Shown: positions 11,774 through 24,282, counted from the first letter of the stretch. The stretch: 64,000 nt of DNA from Paulownia fortunei (GCA_019321725.1 CM033106.1:17458551-17522550), one strand, 5' to 3'. Notes: a model not told the origin generated them from the sequence alone. Translations and numbers: made by a program.

Positions 11774-13600
11774 TGTTGGGTTTGCTATAATCGCATTGTG
11801 TGAAAAATTTAAAATTTTATAAAACATAAATTTATCAAATAAATTTATCCCTTTGATTTGAAAGCAATTCTAACGATCATGCTTCATCAAGTGAAAATAT
11901 AAACAAATATATTAAATTTAGGTTATACTTTACAAGCATTCCGGTTGTGATGTAGAGAATGAAGTAATCAATTGCTATATTATTTGCTTATTTGAATTCT
12001 TAAAATTATTTTCTATTCTAGATCTAGAGTAATATTTGCCCTATAATCCAATTAATGGATTAAGAACAAGCTTTTCAAAAACAATAAAGATTAATTCTTT
12101 AAGTTCTTGAAATTTTGAAGTGAAGGGAATTTCAAGAAATATATTTCCTTTAAAGAACAAGAAAATAAAGATTTTCAAGAAAACACATTTTCTTTTCTTT
12201 CCTTGGAGAGAAAAATAGAAGACAAGACAAAATTATTCTCCTAAAAAATCACTATACAGTTTTCGGCCATCCCTATGTATATAGGGACCAAAAATTATTT
12301 TATTCTCCAACTCTTGGAGAGTTTGTTAATTTTGAACAACTTCAAAGTTTAATTTTGGTACGATTCTAAATCTTCCAACAATTTTTCTTTTTCTCTCTCC
12401 AATGTATGTGGACTTATTTTGAGACTACATTAGTCATCAAGAATAGTCCATATACATTCTTGATATTAATTTGAACTCTTTAAATATTATCAAGAGAGAT
12501 ATATATCAAATATATTTATATAAAATAAACACCTAATGGCCGATTTTTTATCTCATAAAAATCAGTCATATTATATTTAATTATATAAATATATTAATTA
12601 AATAAATCATATTTACTTTAATTATCCTCTTCATTTTCTAGTGGAGTTCTTCAATGATCCACTTTAATTTTTAGATTTGAACTTAAAAAATCCAAGAATC
12701 AATCTAATTGATTTAAATCCATATTAATCAGTCCAATTGATTAATTATAATTTTACTCTAATTGGACTTCCTAATCAAATTAGATCTAATTAAATAATAT
12801 AATTATTTAATCAAATAATTTAATTTAACCCTTAAATTAATTAGAATCCCTGATTAATTAATTAATCAATATTAACTAATTAATTTCCAACTATTGGAAT
12901 AATCTCAAAATAGAAAATATTACTTTTCATAAAGATGTGTGACACTCTTATGTTCACTACTAAGCTAGTAGTGGCCTTACAACATTTGCAACTTAAGAAT
13001 AACAACTATTTTGATTGATTAATCCGCTTAGAATTAACTCCTAAATTTTAAGAACCTCACAATCCTTGAAAAGACCTAGCAAGTAATCATGGCAAACTAG
13101 TCTTAGGTAAAATAGCGAATAAACCTATTTCAGTTGCGAGTATCATACACGTACGGTCCTTTCGACAGCTAATCTCCCTATTGAATACAGGGCATTTATT
13201 ATAAGTTAAAATCCTAAATGATTCAATAAATGTGATAATTACAAGTTCTAATTATTTCTGATGAATCAAGATTCATCATGCGTTGGCCAAGGTGTTTGAA
13301 TCTCGAACTATAAAAACATAGTAGATTCCTTTGTTAAATAAAAGACAAGTGTCAAATTATATATTGGCCACTGACAAACATCTATGCACACCAGTGCAAC
13401 ACCCAACATACCCTCTTTATGATTGTTAAGCAATCAGAAGATATATCAAAGTATTGCAGGATGCACATAAGGCTACTATCATACCTCAAGTCCGAGGACA
13501 AGCCGTGCACTATCGCAACACATAAATTCTTCTTTTGAAAAGCAAAGTCTCCAACTAAAAATTTCCTACAGGCCATGTTTAGTGTACTTATTCTCTAACA
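11774..13600 (-). repeat. Ty1/Copia-like LTR (1827 bp)
   Basis: On the minus strand it starts TGTTAGAGAATAAGTAC and ends AAACCCAACA, with TGTT...AACA termini and a tRNA-Met-like site directly downstream. Related LTRs or fragments lie at 22915-24282, 24540-25270, 25280-25838 and 63135-64000. A perfect 7-bp hairpin with a TATATA element lies at 12270-12287. It is repeated at 37166-38981; from about 11855 on the two copies look identical. I assign Copia from the termini and primer site; no copia protein is visible, so the superfamily is an inference. Confidence 0.7.
12270..12287 (-). promoter_or_regulatory. Hairpin over the TATA-like box of a copia-like LTR
   Basis: TCCCTAT, a 4-base loop and ATAGGGA form a perfect 7-bp stem about 500 bp before the LTR 3' end. 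On the minus strand it contains CTATATAC. Equivalent hairpins with different stems occur in the sister LTRs at 23416-23441, 25367-25406 and 63691-63710. Confidence 0.6.
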
Positions 13601-13860
13601 ACCCACATACATGCCCTTACATATCTACGCTAATGCCAATGGAATGCAACATCCTTGTCTTATAAGCATGTGTCGTATACACATGTTTTACTGTGCTATT
13701 TGATGCCCTATCTCAAAAACCCTCGACTCATAACTTATTTAATACCAAATCCTTAGAGGCATGTTCTATGAACGCCATCATTTGCGCGACCATGCCCCAT
13801 AGCTAAATTTTGGTCTAAGAATTTTATCTAATGTGCAGAAAAAAAATACAAGACATAAGA
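13601..13860 (-). other. 3' internal end of a copia-like element
   Basis: This sequence is adjacent to the TGTTAGAG start of the LTR and matches 24283-24510, next to the sister LTR at 24282. On the minus strand the last bases before the LTR are GTATGTGGGT, a weak polypurine tract. It is non-coding. The LTR at 11774-13600 thus has internal-type sequence on both sides. Confidence 0.5.
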
Positions 13861-13949
13861 TAAAGAAAATATTTTTTTATTAATATGATTCCAGTTAAGA
13901 TTGTCTTACAAAAGAAAAGAGTACAAAACACCCAAACTAATTGGGGCAT

Positions 13950-14870
13950 TAGACATCCTAACACTAATTGCCCATATAATTGAAGTTTTGGTTATTCATA
14001 AAATTTACTTGCTTATTAGACTCCTATGGATTGAAAGAAGAAGATGCAGTAGTATCCACTCCTTGAGATGTTCCATTCATGGTCTATGTGGTAAACTGAT
14101 TGGATAAAGTAGAGACTTATGCAACGAGAGCAGTGAAAGGATCTAGCTCAAGAAAACCCAGGTACCTTCTTAACTGATGATCTTTCAGAAAGCCACTGAT
14201 AGTTGTTGGTTGCCATCTCCTCAACCAGTATATGCACAACACTTGTAGTCTTGGACATCAAAGTACCACCAACTGCAACATCTATGATTGTCCTTAACTA
14301 ACCACTTAATCTATTGTAAAATTACTAAATTTGATAATCCTCATAACTATGTTGCAGTTATCTTCTCAAAAGATCCTGGAATTGTTCCCATGCCTTATGC
14401 AATGGTTCAAAGTCCATCTACCCAAATTGGGCTATCTCACTTTTCAATTGAAGAGTCTTACTAGGTGGGAAGAACTTAGCCAAGGAACTTCTGAGTTAAA
14501 TCATTCCAGTTAGCGATGCTCCTCAGTGCAAAAGATTATAGACATGATCTTGCCTTGTCTTTGAGAGAGAATGGGAATAAACGGAGTTGATAACCTCATC
14601 TGAAACCCCATTAATCTCTATTATGTCACATATCTCTAAAAATATAGCGAGATGAGCATTTAGATCATCCAATACACTTTCCCAAACACATTCTATTACA
14701 TCATTCTAATAAGTGTAGGTTTCAATTCAAAGTTGTTTACATTAATTGGTTGGCGCACTATTCCAGAATAGTTCTAATTCATGGTTGTTTAAAAGTAATC
14801 CTGGATAGTTCTCTGTGGTTGTAGCTGTGGAATTGGTAAAATTTTCACTGTTGTTGTTATTGTTCTCCAT
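13950..14870 (-). pseudogene. A1 gag remnant (Athila-like Ty3/Gypsy)
   Basis: The minus strand from the ATG at 14868-14870 gives, with several stops and frame changes, fragments of Athila gag: HLAIFLEICDIIEINGVSDE, LAKFFPPSKTLQLKSEIAQF, LHKAWEQFQDLLRR, RTIIDVAVGGTLMSKTT, EEMATNNYQWLSER and TALVA-VSTLSNQF. The order is right for one gag with the usual spacing, and it lies just downstream of the primer site at 15077-15094. The translated plus-strand readings of the same region are shadows. An exactly matching copy is at 39331-40251. Capsid-like role in life; dead now. Confidence 0.8.
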
Positions 14871-15076
14871 TGCTCAAACTTCAGTTTTCCTTGCTGCCCT
14901 TATTTCTCTCAGTGTTTTTTCAATTTTTGGATCAAAATGAAGCAATTTAACACTTATAGTTCTTTGCATGAATAGTTAACACACACCAACAAAACAAAAC
15001 TTGCTTAATACAAAAAATAAATCTAAATTAAAATCAAGACTATTTAGTAATGACATTAATGCAAATAAGAAAACAA

Positions 15077-15094
15077 TCCCTGGCAACGGTGCCA
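15077..15094 (-). other. A1 primer binding site (tRNA-Asp type)
   Basis: The minus strand reads TGGCACCGTTGCCAGGGA, close to the Athila-type site TGGCGCCGTTGCCGGGGA, ten bases after the LTR end CACA at 15105. It fixes the orientation of A1 as minus. Confidence 0.85.
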
Positions 15095-15104
15095 AAAAAT
15101 TATT

Positions 15105-15446
15105 TGTGAAATTCCTACCTCAAGTGTACAGTGTCAAGTTTTGAGTACAAGTGGTGAATAGAGTATCTTCTCCATAGGGATGATATCAAATATGCACTAA
15201 ATGCTGGAATTATAATAGTCCTAACTTTATCTAGATGATTTAAGTAACAATTGCAAATAATTAAACTTAAAATCCTAGAGTTAAACTAAAAAGTTCATTT
15301 AAGCAATTTATTAAACATTTAGTAGACGATCAATTCTAGAGGTTTGATTCACCTAGTTTTCACCTATGTTCATCAATCCAATCTATCAATTTCAAGCCAA
15401 TAATTTGTAAGTCAAGAATTCCTAAAGTTATCAACTCCCTCTCTCA
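15105..15446 (-). repeat. A1 LTR, 3' portion (minus orientation)
   Basis: The LTR ends TTTCACA at 15105 next to the primer site. It is interrupted at 15447-15451 by the target-site duplication of A2 and resumes at 19031. Confidence 0.75.
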
Positions 15447-15451
15447 AGTAC

Positions 15452-16700
15452 TGATGAGCGGATTTTATACTCAATAACTGAGTACCATTTGCTTAATGTT
15501 TTGATTAGTTTTCGAGATTTTTGTGAGTTTTATTATCGTTTTTAGTCTATATTTTGCAGATTTGAAGATGAAGGACTAATGTCACTTGGATGTCCTAAAA
15601 TATACATTCATCTTATATTTTTTTTAAAAAAAAAAATTGACTTGGAAATAGTAGCTACAATGCCTAGGCGCTGCAGCTACTGGAATGCAATGCCTAGGTG
15701 CCGCCAGACGGGATTTTAATTGCAAAATGGTTATTTTTCCCTCTTTAGGGCATCTCCCATCTGATTTTTAACATTCCAAAAGCCTCCAAATCATTTTTTT
15801 GGGGAAGAGGGAGAAAGGAGAAGAGTGTAAACAAGCCAAGAAATAAGAAGAAGAGGAGAGGAAGAGAAGAAGAAGATGAGAGATTTCTTCCATGGCTTGT
15901 GAAGAAGATATCTACAAGAGAAGAAATTCATCCTCTTCCAAGTTTCATTTTTTTTTCTCTTTCTTTCTTTAATTATGTTCATGAATATTGTTATGTTATT
16001 ATTCATTTTTACCATTATGAACTAATTTATTTTTCTAGCGTTGTGATATAATCTAATTAAGATGTTTTGAAATTTGTATCAATTCAATTCTTGATTTATT
16101 TTTCAAGTTGAGTTTTCTACATAGTTCTTAATGCTTTCAATTACTTGGCCACTAATTGAATGATTTGATAATCATATTGACTCGGGAGGTGATATATGTA
16201 TCTAGTTCTATGTGTAGAAAATCATAAATTTCATGTAAGATAGGAATGTACTTGCATGGTTTGTGTAGTCTTGTTGGAGATCCATAGAACCTAATGAATT
16301 TTTTATTGTTGTAATTCACTTAGGAATATAGTGAGTTAGCAATTGACGATATTTTTGTTAGACCTCCGGAGAGGCTAGTGGATAATTTAGGGATTCTAAA
16401 CTATCACTTGGAAATAAATTGAGATTGATGAGATAAATTACTCAATTTGGATTAATTATGGTGAAATCATAACCCTAGGCTTTTAAGTATTTGAATTTCA
16501 TCATTAGTTGATTTTTATTATTAGTTAGTTTAAATAGCTTTAGTTTGTAATCATAAACACAATCTTGAGTTTATTTAAATAAAATTAGAGTTAACATAAT
16601 TTCGGTACATAATAATTCAACAGTTCTCGTGGGAACGGTACTTACTTATCATTTTATTAATTGTTAACGATAACGTGCACTTGCGTTCACAAATTCCACA
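15452..16700 (+). repeat. A2 5' LTR
   Basis: TGATGAGCGG ... AATTCCACA, 1249 bp. A purine-rich stretch at about 15800-15890 recurs in the 3' LTR at 18124-18210. It looks identical to 40833-42081. Confidence 0.88.
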
Positions 16701-16709
16701 ATAAGTTTT

Positions 16710-16727
16710 TGGCGTCGTTGTCTGGGA
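16710..16727 (+). other. A2 primer binding site (tRNA-Asp type)
   Basis: TGGCGTCGTTGTCTGGGA lies ten bases after the LTR end, as in A1; it differs from the Athila consensus by a few C-to-T changes. Confidence 0.85.
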
Positions 16728-16928
16728 CTGTTTTGTTTTGTTAATATCGATACCACATAACTTTAATTTTAATTTGAATTTTTCTTATATTTTTATTTTT
16801 ATTTTTATTTTATTATTTGAGTGTATTCCTTGTTTATTATCGGAGGTGTTTTTTGTTGTGTGTAAGATGAGCAGAAAGTGGTAGATGAGATTACATATAA
16901 TTCATACTATTGGCCAACTGAATATAAC

Positions 16929-17480
16929 ATGACAAATCAAGCTTCAAATCAGGCCTTTGGAATGAATCGAGTAGATGCCATTATTGCATTAACTGCTCAA
17001 GTTGAAATCCTTTCAAAATAGATGGAGAAATTTCTTGCAGCAAATGCTAATCATTCACCATTCAAGGTGTGTGAGTCATATGGTGGTTGTCATACAAGAA
17101 CACAATACCAAGATAGCAATTGATTTGCATCACCATACGTCGAGCATGCTGAATATGAGTGGAATTATGAATAACTGCAAAGTTATGCTTTCTCCAACAC
17201 TTATAATCATGGATGGCCAAATCATTCTAATGCTTCATGGAGAAATGATGAGAATATGATATGGCATGCACCAGTTACCCACCATTAGAGAAGAAGCAAA
17301 GCCTTAAAAAAGCTTTTGCTCAATTCGAACATACTACCGACCAAATCTTATTGCCAGCTGAACCTAATTATCCATTACAAGAGAAGAAGTTTAGTCTTGA
17401 AAAAGCAATGAGTCAATTAGCAAACACTCAGAGCCAATTCATGTTGGAAGCTACAACTGATGTCCAAAATCCATCATCAT
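16929..17480 (+). pseudogene. A2 gag C-terminal remnant (Athila-like)
   Basis: From the ATG at 16929 the frame reads NRVDAIIALTAQVEILSK, a stop, then CESYGGCHTRTQYQDSN. Other frames give the YNxGWxNHxNASWRN-like segment and KKFSLEKAMSQLANTQSQF. These are the C-terminal landmarks of Athila gag in the right order. Several stops and frame changes make it non-coding. The first part (to 17279) looks identical to its copy at 42310-42660; from 17280 on the copies differ. Confidence 0.75.
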
Positions 17481-18128
17481 AATTTTAAAACTCATAGATC
17501 CAAATTAGTGAGATGGATAACATGTTTTCCAACAAGAAAGCAAGATAATTTGCCTTACACACCTAAGGCAAATGGAAAGGGCAAAGACTATTGTGATATT
17601 TTCTTGCTAAGCGAAGAAGAGATTGAAACTATCTTGTGGGTTGAAAAATTGATCAAGGGTGAACAAGAGGTATCAACACAAATACCTCTCGTGGAGAATA
17701 GAGAAGATCAAGAAAATGTTCAATCAAACACATCTCAAGAGCCATCACTAGGAGTTTCTTATCCTCATCTTCTACAAATTAACAAGCTTATATCAAATAT
17801 TGTGGAGGATAATACGAGCATCTCATCACACAAGCATGAATCGGAAAATCAAGAGTTGGGAGATTGCTCATTAAAGCATTATGTGGTAGAAAATAAAGAT
17901 GTATTTGAGGATGTTGACAAGCTTATTCTTTCTATATATTTCATCATCTCTGACATTGAAAAGGATAAAAACATCTCTCTCACACAAGAACAACTGTTAT
18001 TTGTCATCGGGCATGCACTCAATAATGTAAAAAAGGCACTTAATCCCATGCTAGATTATGCTCACTATGCTTATTTTTGGGGATCACCTACACTTCTAGA
18101 GCTTACAAATATTTTTGGACCCGATTGA
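17460..18128 (+). CDS. 222-codon frame of unknown function in A2
   Basis: I do not recognise this protein. It is hydrophilic and acidic, with IETILWVEKLIKGEQEVSTQ near residue 60, a Glu/Asn/Ser-rich middle, and VFEDVDKLILSI plus QLLFVIGHALNNVKKALNPM towards the end. No membrane segment or catalytic motif is visible. The reliable part begins around residue 27 (DNLPYTPKANGKGK). In the second copy it is broken by a frame change between 43235 and 43253. It follows the gag remnant, where protease would be expected, and it ends at the truncated 3' LTR. Many differences between the copies change the protein, which argues against selection. It may be a remnant of an element-specific ORF. Confidence 0.4.
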   Translation: MSKIHHHNFKTHRSKLVRWITCFPTRKQDNLPYTPKANGKGKDYCDIFLLSEEEIETILWVEKLIKGEQEVSTQIPLVENREDQENVQSNTSQEPSLGVSYPHLLQINKLISNIVEDNTSISSHKHESENQELGDCSLKHYVVENKDVFEDVDKLILSIYFIISDIEKDKNISLTQEQLLFVIGHALNNVKKALNPMLDYAHYAYFWGSPTLLELTNIFGPD

Positions 18129-19025
18129 GAGAGAGAAGAGAAGAGTATAAACAAGACAAGAAACAAGAAGGAGAGTAGAGGAAGAAAATAAGAAGATGAG
18201 AGATTTCTTCCATGGTTTGTGAAGAAGACATCTATCTACAAGGGAATAAATTCATCCTCTTCCAAATTTCATTTTATTTTTATTTTTCTTTCTTTAATTA
18301 TGTTTGTGAATATTGTTATGTTATTATTCATTTTTACCATCATGAACTAATTTATTTTTCTAGCGTTGTGATGTAATTTAATTAAGATGTTTTGAAATTT
18401 GTATCAATTCAATTCTTGATTTATTTTTCAAGTTGAGTTTTTTACATGGTTCTTAATGCTTTCAATTACTTGGTTACTAATTGAATGATTTGATAATCAT
18501 ATTGACCCGAGAGGTGATATATGTGTCTAGTTCTATGTGTATAAAACCATAATCATGTAAGATAGGAATATACTTGCATGATTTGTGTAGTCTTGTTGGA
18601 GATCTATAAAACCTAATGAATTGTTGATTGTTGTAATTCATATAGGAATATAGTGGGTTAGCAATTGATAATATTTTTGTTAGAACTCGGGAAAGGCTAG
18701 TGGATAATTTAAGGATTCTCGAGTATCACTTGGAAATAAATTGAGATTGATGAGATAAATTGTTTAATTTAGATTAATTATGGTGAAATCATAACCCTAG
18801 GCTTTTAAGTTTTTGAATTTCATCATTAGTTGATTTTTATTATTAGTTAGTTTAGATAGATTTAGTTTGTAATCATAAACACAATCTTGAGTTTATTCAA
18901 ATAAAATTAAAGTTAACATAATTTAAGTACTTAATAATTCAACAGTTCTCGTGGGAACGATAATTACTCATCATTCTATTACTTGTTAACGATAACGTGC
19001 ACTTCTGTTCATAAATTTTGTAACA
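18124..19025 (+). repeat. A2 3' LTR, lacking its 5' part
   Basis: Matches about 15808-16700. The first 350 bp or so of the LTR and any polypurine tract are missing, in both copies of the duplication, so the loss happened before duplication. Confidence 0.85.
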
Positions 19026-19030
19026 AGTAC

Positions 19031-19826
19031 TGAATGATTATGAATTTTAATCCAGATTTTGATATCTCAATAAAATTCTAAACTGAAACCTTATCAAGTT
19101 CAATGAATTCTCTCACAAGACTTCAAAGTGTAAATAAGCCTTTCGACTCTATGAATTCCTAAGTTGTGCTATCTTATGGTCGTGTATTAAATTTTCTCAC
19201 TCGAGTGCTGAATTTTATACACCAAATAATCTAGATTATTGATCAATTAATCAAGATGAAATAAAAACAAATAGCACAAATAAATTAACAAACTTGAAAT
19301 TTGATAGATTAAATCTTAAAACATAGGATTCAACTACGGCTACATCAACTCCTAGAAACTAGAATTTAGTTCATCACTCATAGACAAGTTTTGATACATT
19401 GTATGAATAAAACTAACAAAATAAATAAATAAAAGAATCGATAAACAAGAGAAAGAATCCTCTCTGTATCCAGACAAGAGATGCCTTCAATTGTCTTCTC
19501 CAAACCCTTGCTTCATTTCCAGCCGTCCTTGTGCTCTCCAAAGTGCCAATTATCCTGGGAAAGAGTTATAAGTTGTTCATTTATACCTTGTCCCCAAAGA
19601 AAAATTTAAAACCCTTTTTCGCACAAAATTTATAAGGTGGTGCTGCCATTGAATCGGGTGTCGTAGTGCTTGAAAGAGTTGACACACTACCTAAATTTTC
19701 CACCTCGCATTTAACATGCATCACGACTCCAACTTTGGGGTGTTGCAATGCCAGACAAAATTAAGTTTTTATTCATTTTTAGGTATCCGCATCGCGACTC
19801 CTGCATCAAGCGCCGTGACGCCAGAT
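19031..19826 (-). repeat. A1 LTR, 5' portion (minus orientation)
   Basis: Continues the LTR interrupted at 15446. It includes a GC-richer tract (about 19640-19825) with repeated CGCGACTCC-like words typical of Athila LTR upstream regions. It ends where a plus-strand Athila-like LTR starts at 19827. Copy at 44397-45191. Confidence 0.65.
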
Positions 19827-20446
19827 TGATAAGTGCATATTTCAATATATTTTTATATCAAATTCTTTATACTTTTCTTACTTTATTCTTGTTAATATTA
19901 TAGTTTTATTAATGTTTTATGTTAGGTAATCATTGAACAACAAGAGATCAAAAAGAGCCAAAATGAAAACAAAGAAGACAACACATTTCTTGAGCAAGTT
20001 GATAGATAATATTTCATTGGATCACAGAAGAATCACAATTAGATGAAAAGGGCCATTTTTCCTAAGTCCATCATGTGTAGATAAAAATATATGCAAGAAA
20101 TCACTTGAGACTTTGCAAGTGATTGTTGGGCTTGCATTAAATTCAAAATAAGCATATTTCTAGACTTGTGTAGTTTTCATATTTTAGGTATAACTCCATG
20201 GTCAAAAGCCCTATGGACCCCAATCTTACTTCATTTGAAAGCTAAGAGATAGAACTACAAATTTGCTATTGGAAGTTTAGCCCAATTCGGCATTGATTAT
20301 AGCAAAAAAAATTGTCCAATTATGTGCATTAGAAAGGATCTATCTATGCTGACATATTTCTTTAAATCAAGCATAACTTTCTCCCTAATAGTTTGAATTA
20401 AGTGATTTAAGTTGGAAAATAAAGCTGATAGAAAATATACAGCAGT
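19827..20446 (+). repeat. Athila-like (A3-type) LTR, 5' part
   Basis: Starts TGATAAGTGCATATTT, matching 45192 and 60332. It is preceded by CAGAT in both copies of the duplication. It stops at about 20446, where a Tekay-like LTR fragment begins; the second copy continues past 45810. Confidence 0.8.
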
Positions 20447-22914
20447 ATTAAAAGCAAAATATAGTATCAGTCTCAAAATATAATACAACAGACTCAGAAT
20501 ATAATAAGCCAATAAAATAGGCCAAAAGGTCATCATCCGTGTACACACTCCCCATACACTTACAGGAGCTCCAACAGCAACCTAGCCAGCAAAAGATACT
20601 TCAAGCATTATCGTGCTCACCTACAATGCATAAACTATATAAGCTAATGCTCAGCAAGTAAAGATTATGCATGTCAAAGAATAATCTACAATATCAAGTC
20701 ATGCATCTCAAAATGCTATGCCCACAATGCAATTCCATGCATCAAAACATTTCTCTCAAAATCATTTTTTTCTTGAGCCCCTGACCAATGCTACTATCTC
20801 ATGCACTGGAAAAGAGCTCTGCACACCACCATAATCCAATGACCAATAATGATATAAGCATGTGCATACTCATAAGCATGCGCATACTCATAAGCATGCA
20901 AATCCATGCATGCAAACCTATAAATACATGTATATAACTATGCAAATCTATGCATGCTTTGGTGCACTAGTAGCAGTCAGCAAAATATTTTTTTTACTCA
21001 GAATCATGCCATACAATGCAAAATTATCACAATACTCATATATGACGCATGCACTTGCCAATGCCCATGTATGTATGCTCAATAGACATGAATGACAGTA
21101 ATGTGTGCCCTCTGCTATATATATTTACTATGTCTATGTATTGTAGTTGCAAATGAATCTTTGCTCATATTTCACTTAGTTGGTGGATAGTCTAGATTTG
21201 TTTAGTGTTCCTCTCCAACCTTAGATGTAAAATATCCTGTAATATTACCCAACATCAAGCACCATTCCCAATTTAGTAAGTTGAAAGTACAAAATCTCAT
21301 ACTAAGACCTTAAACACCAAGCTATCTAGGTAACAATCAGGCTTTCACAAACTAGAACCCAATATAATCCCTTAAATACCATAATTTTTTATCTTAGATA
21401 TATGTAAATATCATATAATTGAAGTATTATCACTCTAATAGCATGTACCTAATTGTTAATACTCAATAGCAACATGTCTAGGTAAACATGCTAAGTTATC
21501 AAATGGGACAGATTTTCACCTTCTAATTTCCTTGCTGCCACATTAGGTTTCATAGATATTTTGACATCCTTAGGAATATTTATTCACTCTAAAATTTTTA
21601 CTACAATTAAATAACATGTAGAAAAATATAACCATACCATAAAGTTTCCAAAACACATGGGTCTAGGTCCCCTAATTCAGTCCCCTTCATAGCACACCAG
21701 AACAGATATTCTTACTTTGGCAGTTTTGAGTGTTTCTTCAATATCATGCCCTGTTTCAATTTCTAATCGATGAGAATTTATTCCAATACTCTTAACTCAT
21801 ATATAAACGTGTATATGATGATACTTATAGGTTTTATTCAATATACCATACACTTTTGAAGCCTAAAACACAAGAATACAACAAGGTGATAGTTTCTAGC
21901 ACAAGTGTTTTCTATCAAGTATTTGCAACTAAAAACCCTTTCTTTGTGCACCAACGCCTATCTAATAACATACTAACACATTTATAAATAATATTAAAAG
22001 CTTAATAATCTAATAAACCTCAAAATAAATCTAAAAGTCATGTTAAACCCGTAGGTTAAGCTTACCTTACACAGTTTTCTACTTGAACTTGTTTATTTCT
22101 CCTTCTCTTTGCTTGTTTTGCCTCCTTTTTTGGTTGGAATCACTTAGGACCTATTTAGAGATCTTTTTATATGTATTTAGAATCTGAAATGGTGCAGAAT
22201 AAGGTTCAAGTCATGGCTGTTAGTTTAAGATAGAAGAATAGGTTGAGGTGCTAGCTTGATAGGTCTAAGCATGAGGTGGTATAAGCTTGAGGTGGCATGT
22301 AATGGTATAATATGATTTTCTCCCTTATCTTGTAGCCTTAATCTTATGTGTCTCATATATTCTTATTTGGTTACAATCTATCTTAGTCACCATTCATTTT
22401 CGTAGATAATTCCTATGTCCATTCATTAGGTTCTTCACCCGAAAAATCATCTATTGCCCGATTGATAAGTTTATGCACGATAGTGTTACAAACCTATGAA
22501 CCTAGTTATATAACATTTAAATTATAGTATTATATATCTAGTTATCCCAAGTGTATGATTTAAATATACATATACATATAATATTAAAATTCATGATCAA
22601 ACCGACTCACTTTCTATAAACTTTTCACTGACGCCTTTTGCACTCCTAAGGTTACCACGTGTAACCTAGCACTATTTACTATATTAATACCTAAATTTCT
22701 TCTTATCTCAATACAAAATCAACCACTTAGGTTAGGAAATTCTACAACTAATATCGTGTGAGAGTTTAAGAATTAAGTTTAATATTCAAGAATGTCGTAT
22801 AAAAGAAATAAAATATGTAATGTCAATATAAATGCAAGTAGTATATAAAATTAGCACATAATGCATGAATCATAAATGGCCAGATGAGTAGTAAGAGGTT
22901 CGGGTATCACAGAA
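20447..22914 (-). repeat. Tekay-like LTR (solo or truncated), minus orientation
   Basis: Ends GGGTATCACA at 22914, so on the minus strand it begins TGTGATACCC. About 21120-22300 aligns with 2230-3570, including the segment missing from 7839-9580, and about 20500-20690 aligns with the reverse complement of 9650-9800. The left end lacks the expected terminal bases and no target-site duplication is visible. No coding sequence lies within it. Confidence 0.7.
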
Positions 22915-24282
22915 AACAAAATATACATCACATGTATAAAATCTAATCCCTAATTCCATGCAATTTTTTATTTGCATTTTTTATTATTTGCTTAATTAAA
23001 TTAAATGACTTAGTTACGTGAGATTATACATTTTATGCACTCTGATTGATGCAAGGTATGAAGGAATCTAAATTTCTAATATTCCACACGAGCACCTTCA
23101 TCAGATCTCCCAAAAAGATTCACCAAAGAGCTCCAAGCAGCATAGCCCCTCCAATAATATCCACACTTTGAACAAACCTACATGTAATAAATCCTTGCTA
23201 CTGAATTTACACTCTTTGTTTCTAATCTAATTTTGGGAGTGAAGTATATTTCTTAAATCAATAAATGATTAGAAGATTTATACTTTGATCAAAAAGGGAT
23301 GGAACTTTTTTATGGGTAGACTTTTCTTGTAGAAAGAGAGTAAAAGAAAAACACAACAAATAGATATGGGAGAGGGCTGAGACTTTGTGTTCTTTACTTT
23401 CTATCATTTTTGCCCCCTTGTGTGTATTTGTACACACAAGGTGTTCCTGACCTAATTTCATTTGGTCTCCAACTCTTTCTTTTCTTATCCTCATCTCTTT
23501 TTAAATTCAATTAGGAAATTTTCTCCTTCCTTATCTCTTTTTTCTTCCTCTCCAAGACAAAAGTCTTTCCATCTATAACTAGGAGTCTTTAATTCTTGTA
23601 AATAAAACTCTGAATGAGCCTTTGACCCATGGGCTTGGACTTCAATTGAATATTAAGTACGCTGCCCCAGTTGACAACCTCTAATAATATTATACCATTA
23701 AGCTCAAAGTTTATAATCCTTCGACAAGAATCCTAAGTCTAAGTTTGAGTTGGTAGTATCTCCATCAATTAGTAAAGCCCAATGTAATTTAATTGATCAA
23801 CTTAAATAATTAATTGGTTCTATAAAAAGGCCATCTAATCAAATTAGGCACAATTAAAATAATTCTATTATATTAATCGATTAAATTAATTTCTCTTAAA
23901 TTAATTTAAGCCTAGCTAATATCCAATTAGTTAATTAACTCATTCCCTAGCGTCTAATATTCATCCTATCTTGGTCAAGTTTTTTGGGATCAAGGATTAT
24001 GAAAATATAGGAGATTCAGCTATTATACTAGATATGTAGCGTATCCTTTGTTAGCCACTCACCAACCTTCATACACGAAGACCATACACCCAACATAAAT
24101 CCCTTGTGATTTTCATGCAATCAGAAAGTACATCAAAGTATATGATATTGTATATAAGGCTACCATGGTGCCTCAAGTAGAAGGACTAGTTACTATCATA
24201 ACTAGAAAATTCTCATTCGACAAACAACATTTTCCAATTGAGAATTTTTCATAAGTCAGTTTGGTGTACTTATTTTCTAACA
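22915..24282 (-). repeat. Copia-like LTR fragment, minus orientation
   Basis: Ends TTATTTTCTAACA at 24282, as 13600 does. Contains a perfect 11-bp hairpin at 23416-23441. Internal parts relative to 11774-13600 are missing, and the 3' terminus is lost at 22915. Confidence 0.65.
23416..23441 (-). promoter_or_regulatory. 11-bp hairpin in copia-like LTR
   Basis: CCTTGTGTGTA, loop TTTG, TACACACAAGG: a perfect stem at the position equivalent to 12270-12287 but with unrelated stem sequence. Confidence 0.6.

Larger units (their letters stand above)
15447..19030 (+). mobile_element. A2: short Athila-like LTR retrotransposon with AGTAC target-site duplication
   Basis: The element is 15452-19025, flanked on both sides by AGTAC (15447-15451 and 19026-19030). 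It starts TGATGAGCGG and ends GTAACA. It carries a 1249-bp 5' LTR, a tRNA-Asp-like primer site, a decayed gag tail, a 222-codon frame of unknown nature and a 3' LTR that lacks roughly its first 350 bp. There is no protease, RT or integrase, so it is a deletion derivative or a non-autonomous family. It sits inside the LTR of A1 in opposite orientation. A second copy at the same site is at 40828-44396. Confidence 0.88.

Noticed and set aside
13382..14513. Several 60-68 codon frames, repeated exactly at 38763-39894
   Set aside because: They are repeated only because the whole block is repeated. The region is LTR, or Athila gag on the minus strand.
15791..16015. 74-codon minus-strand frame with a hydrophobic end
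   Set aside because: It is the antisense of a purine-rich part of the A2 LTR.
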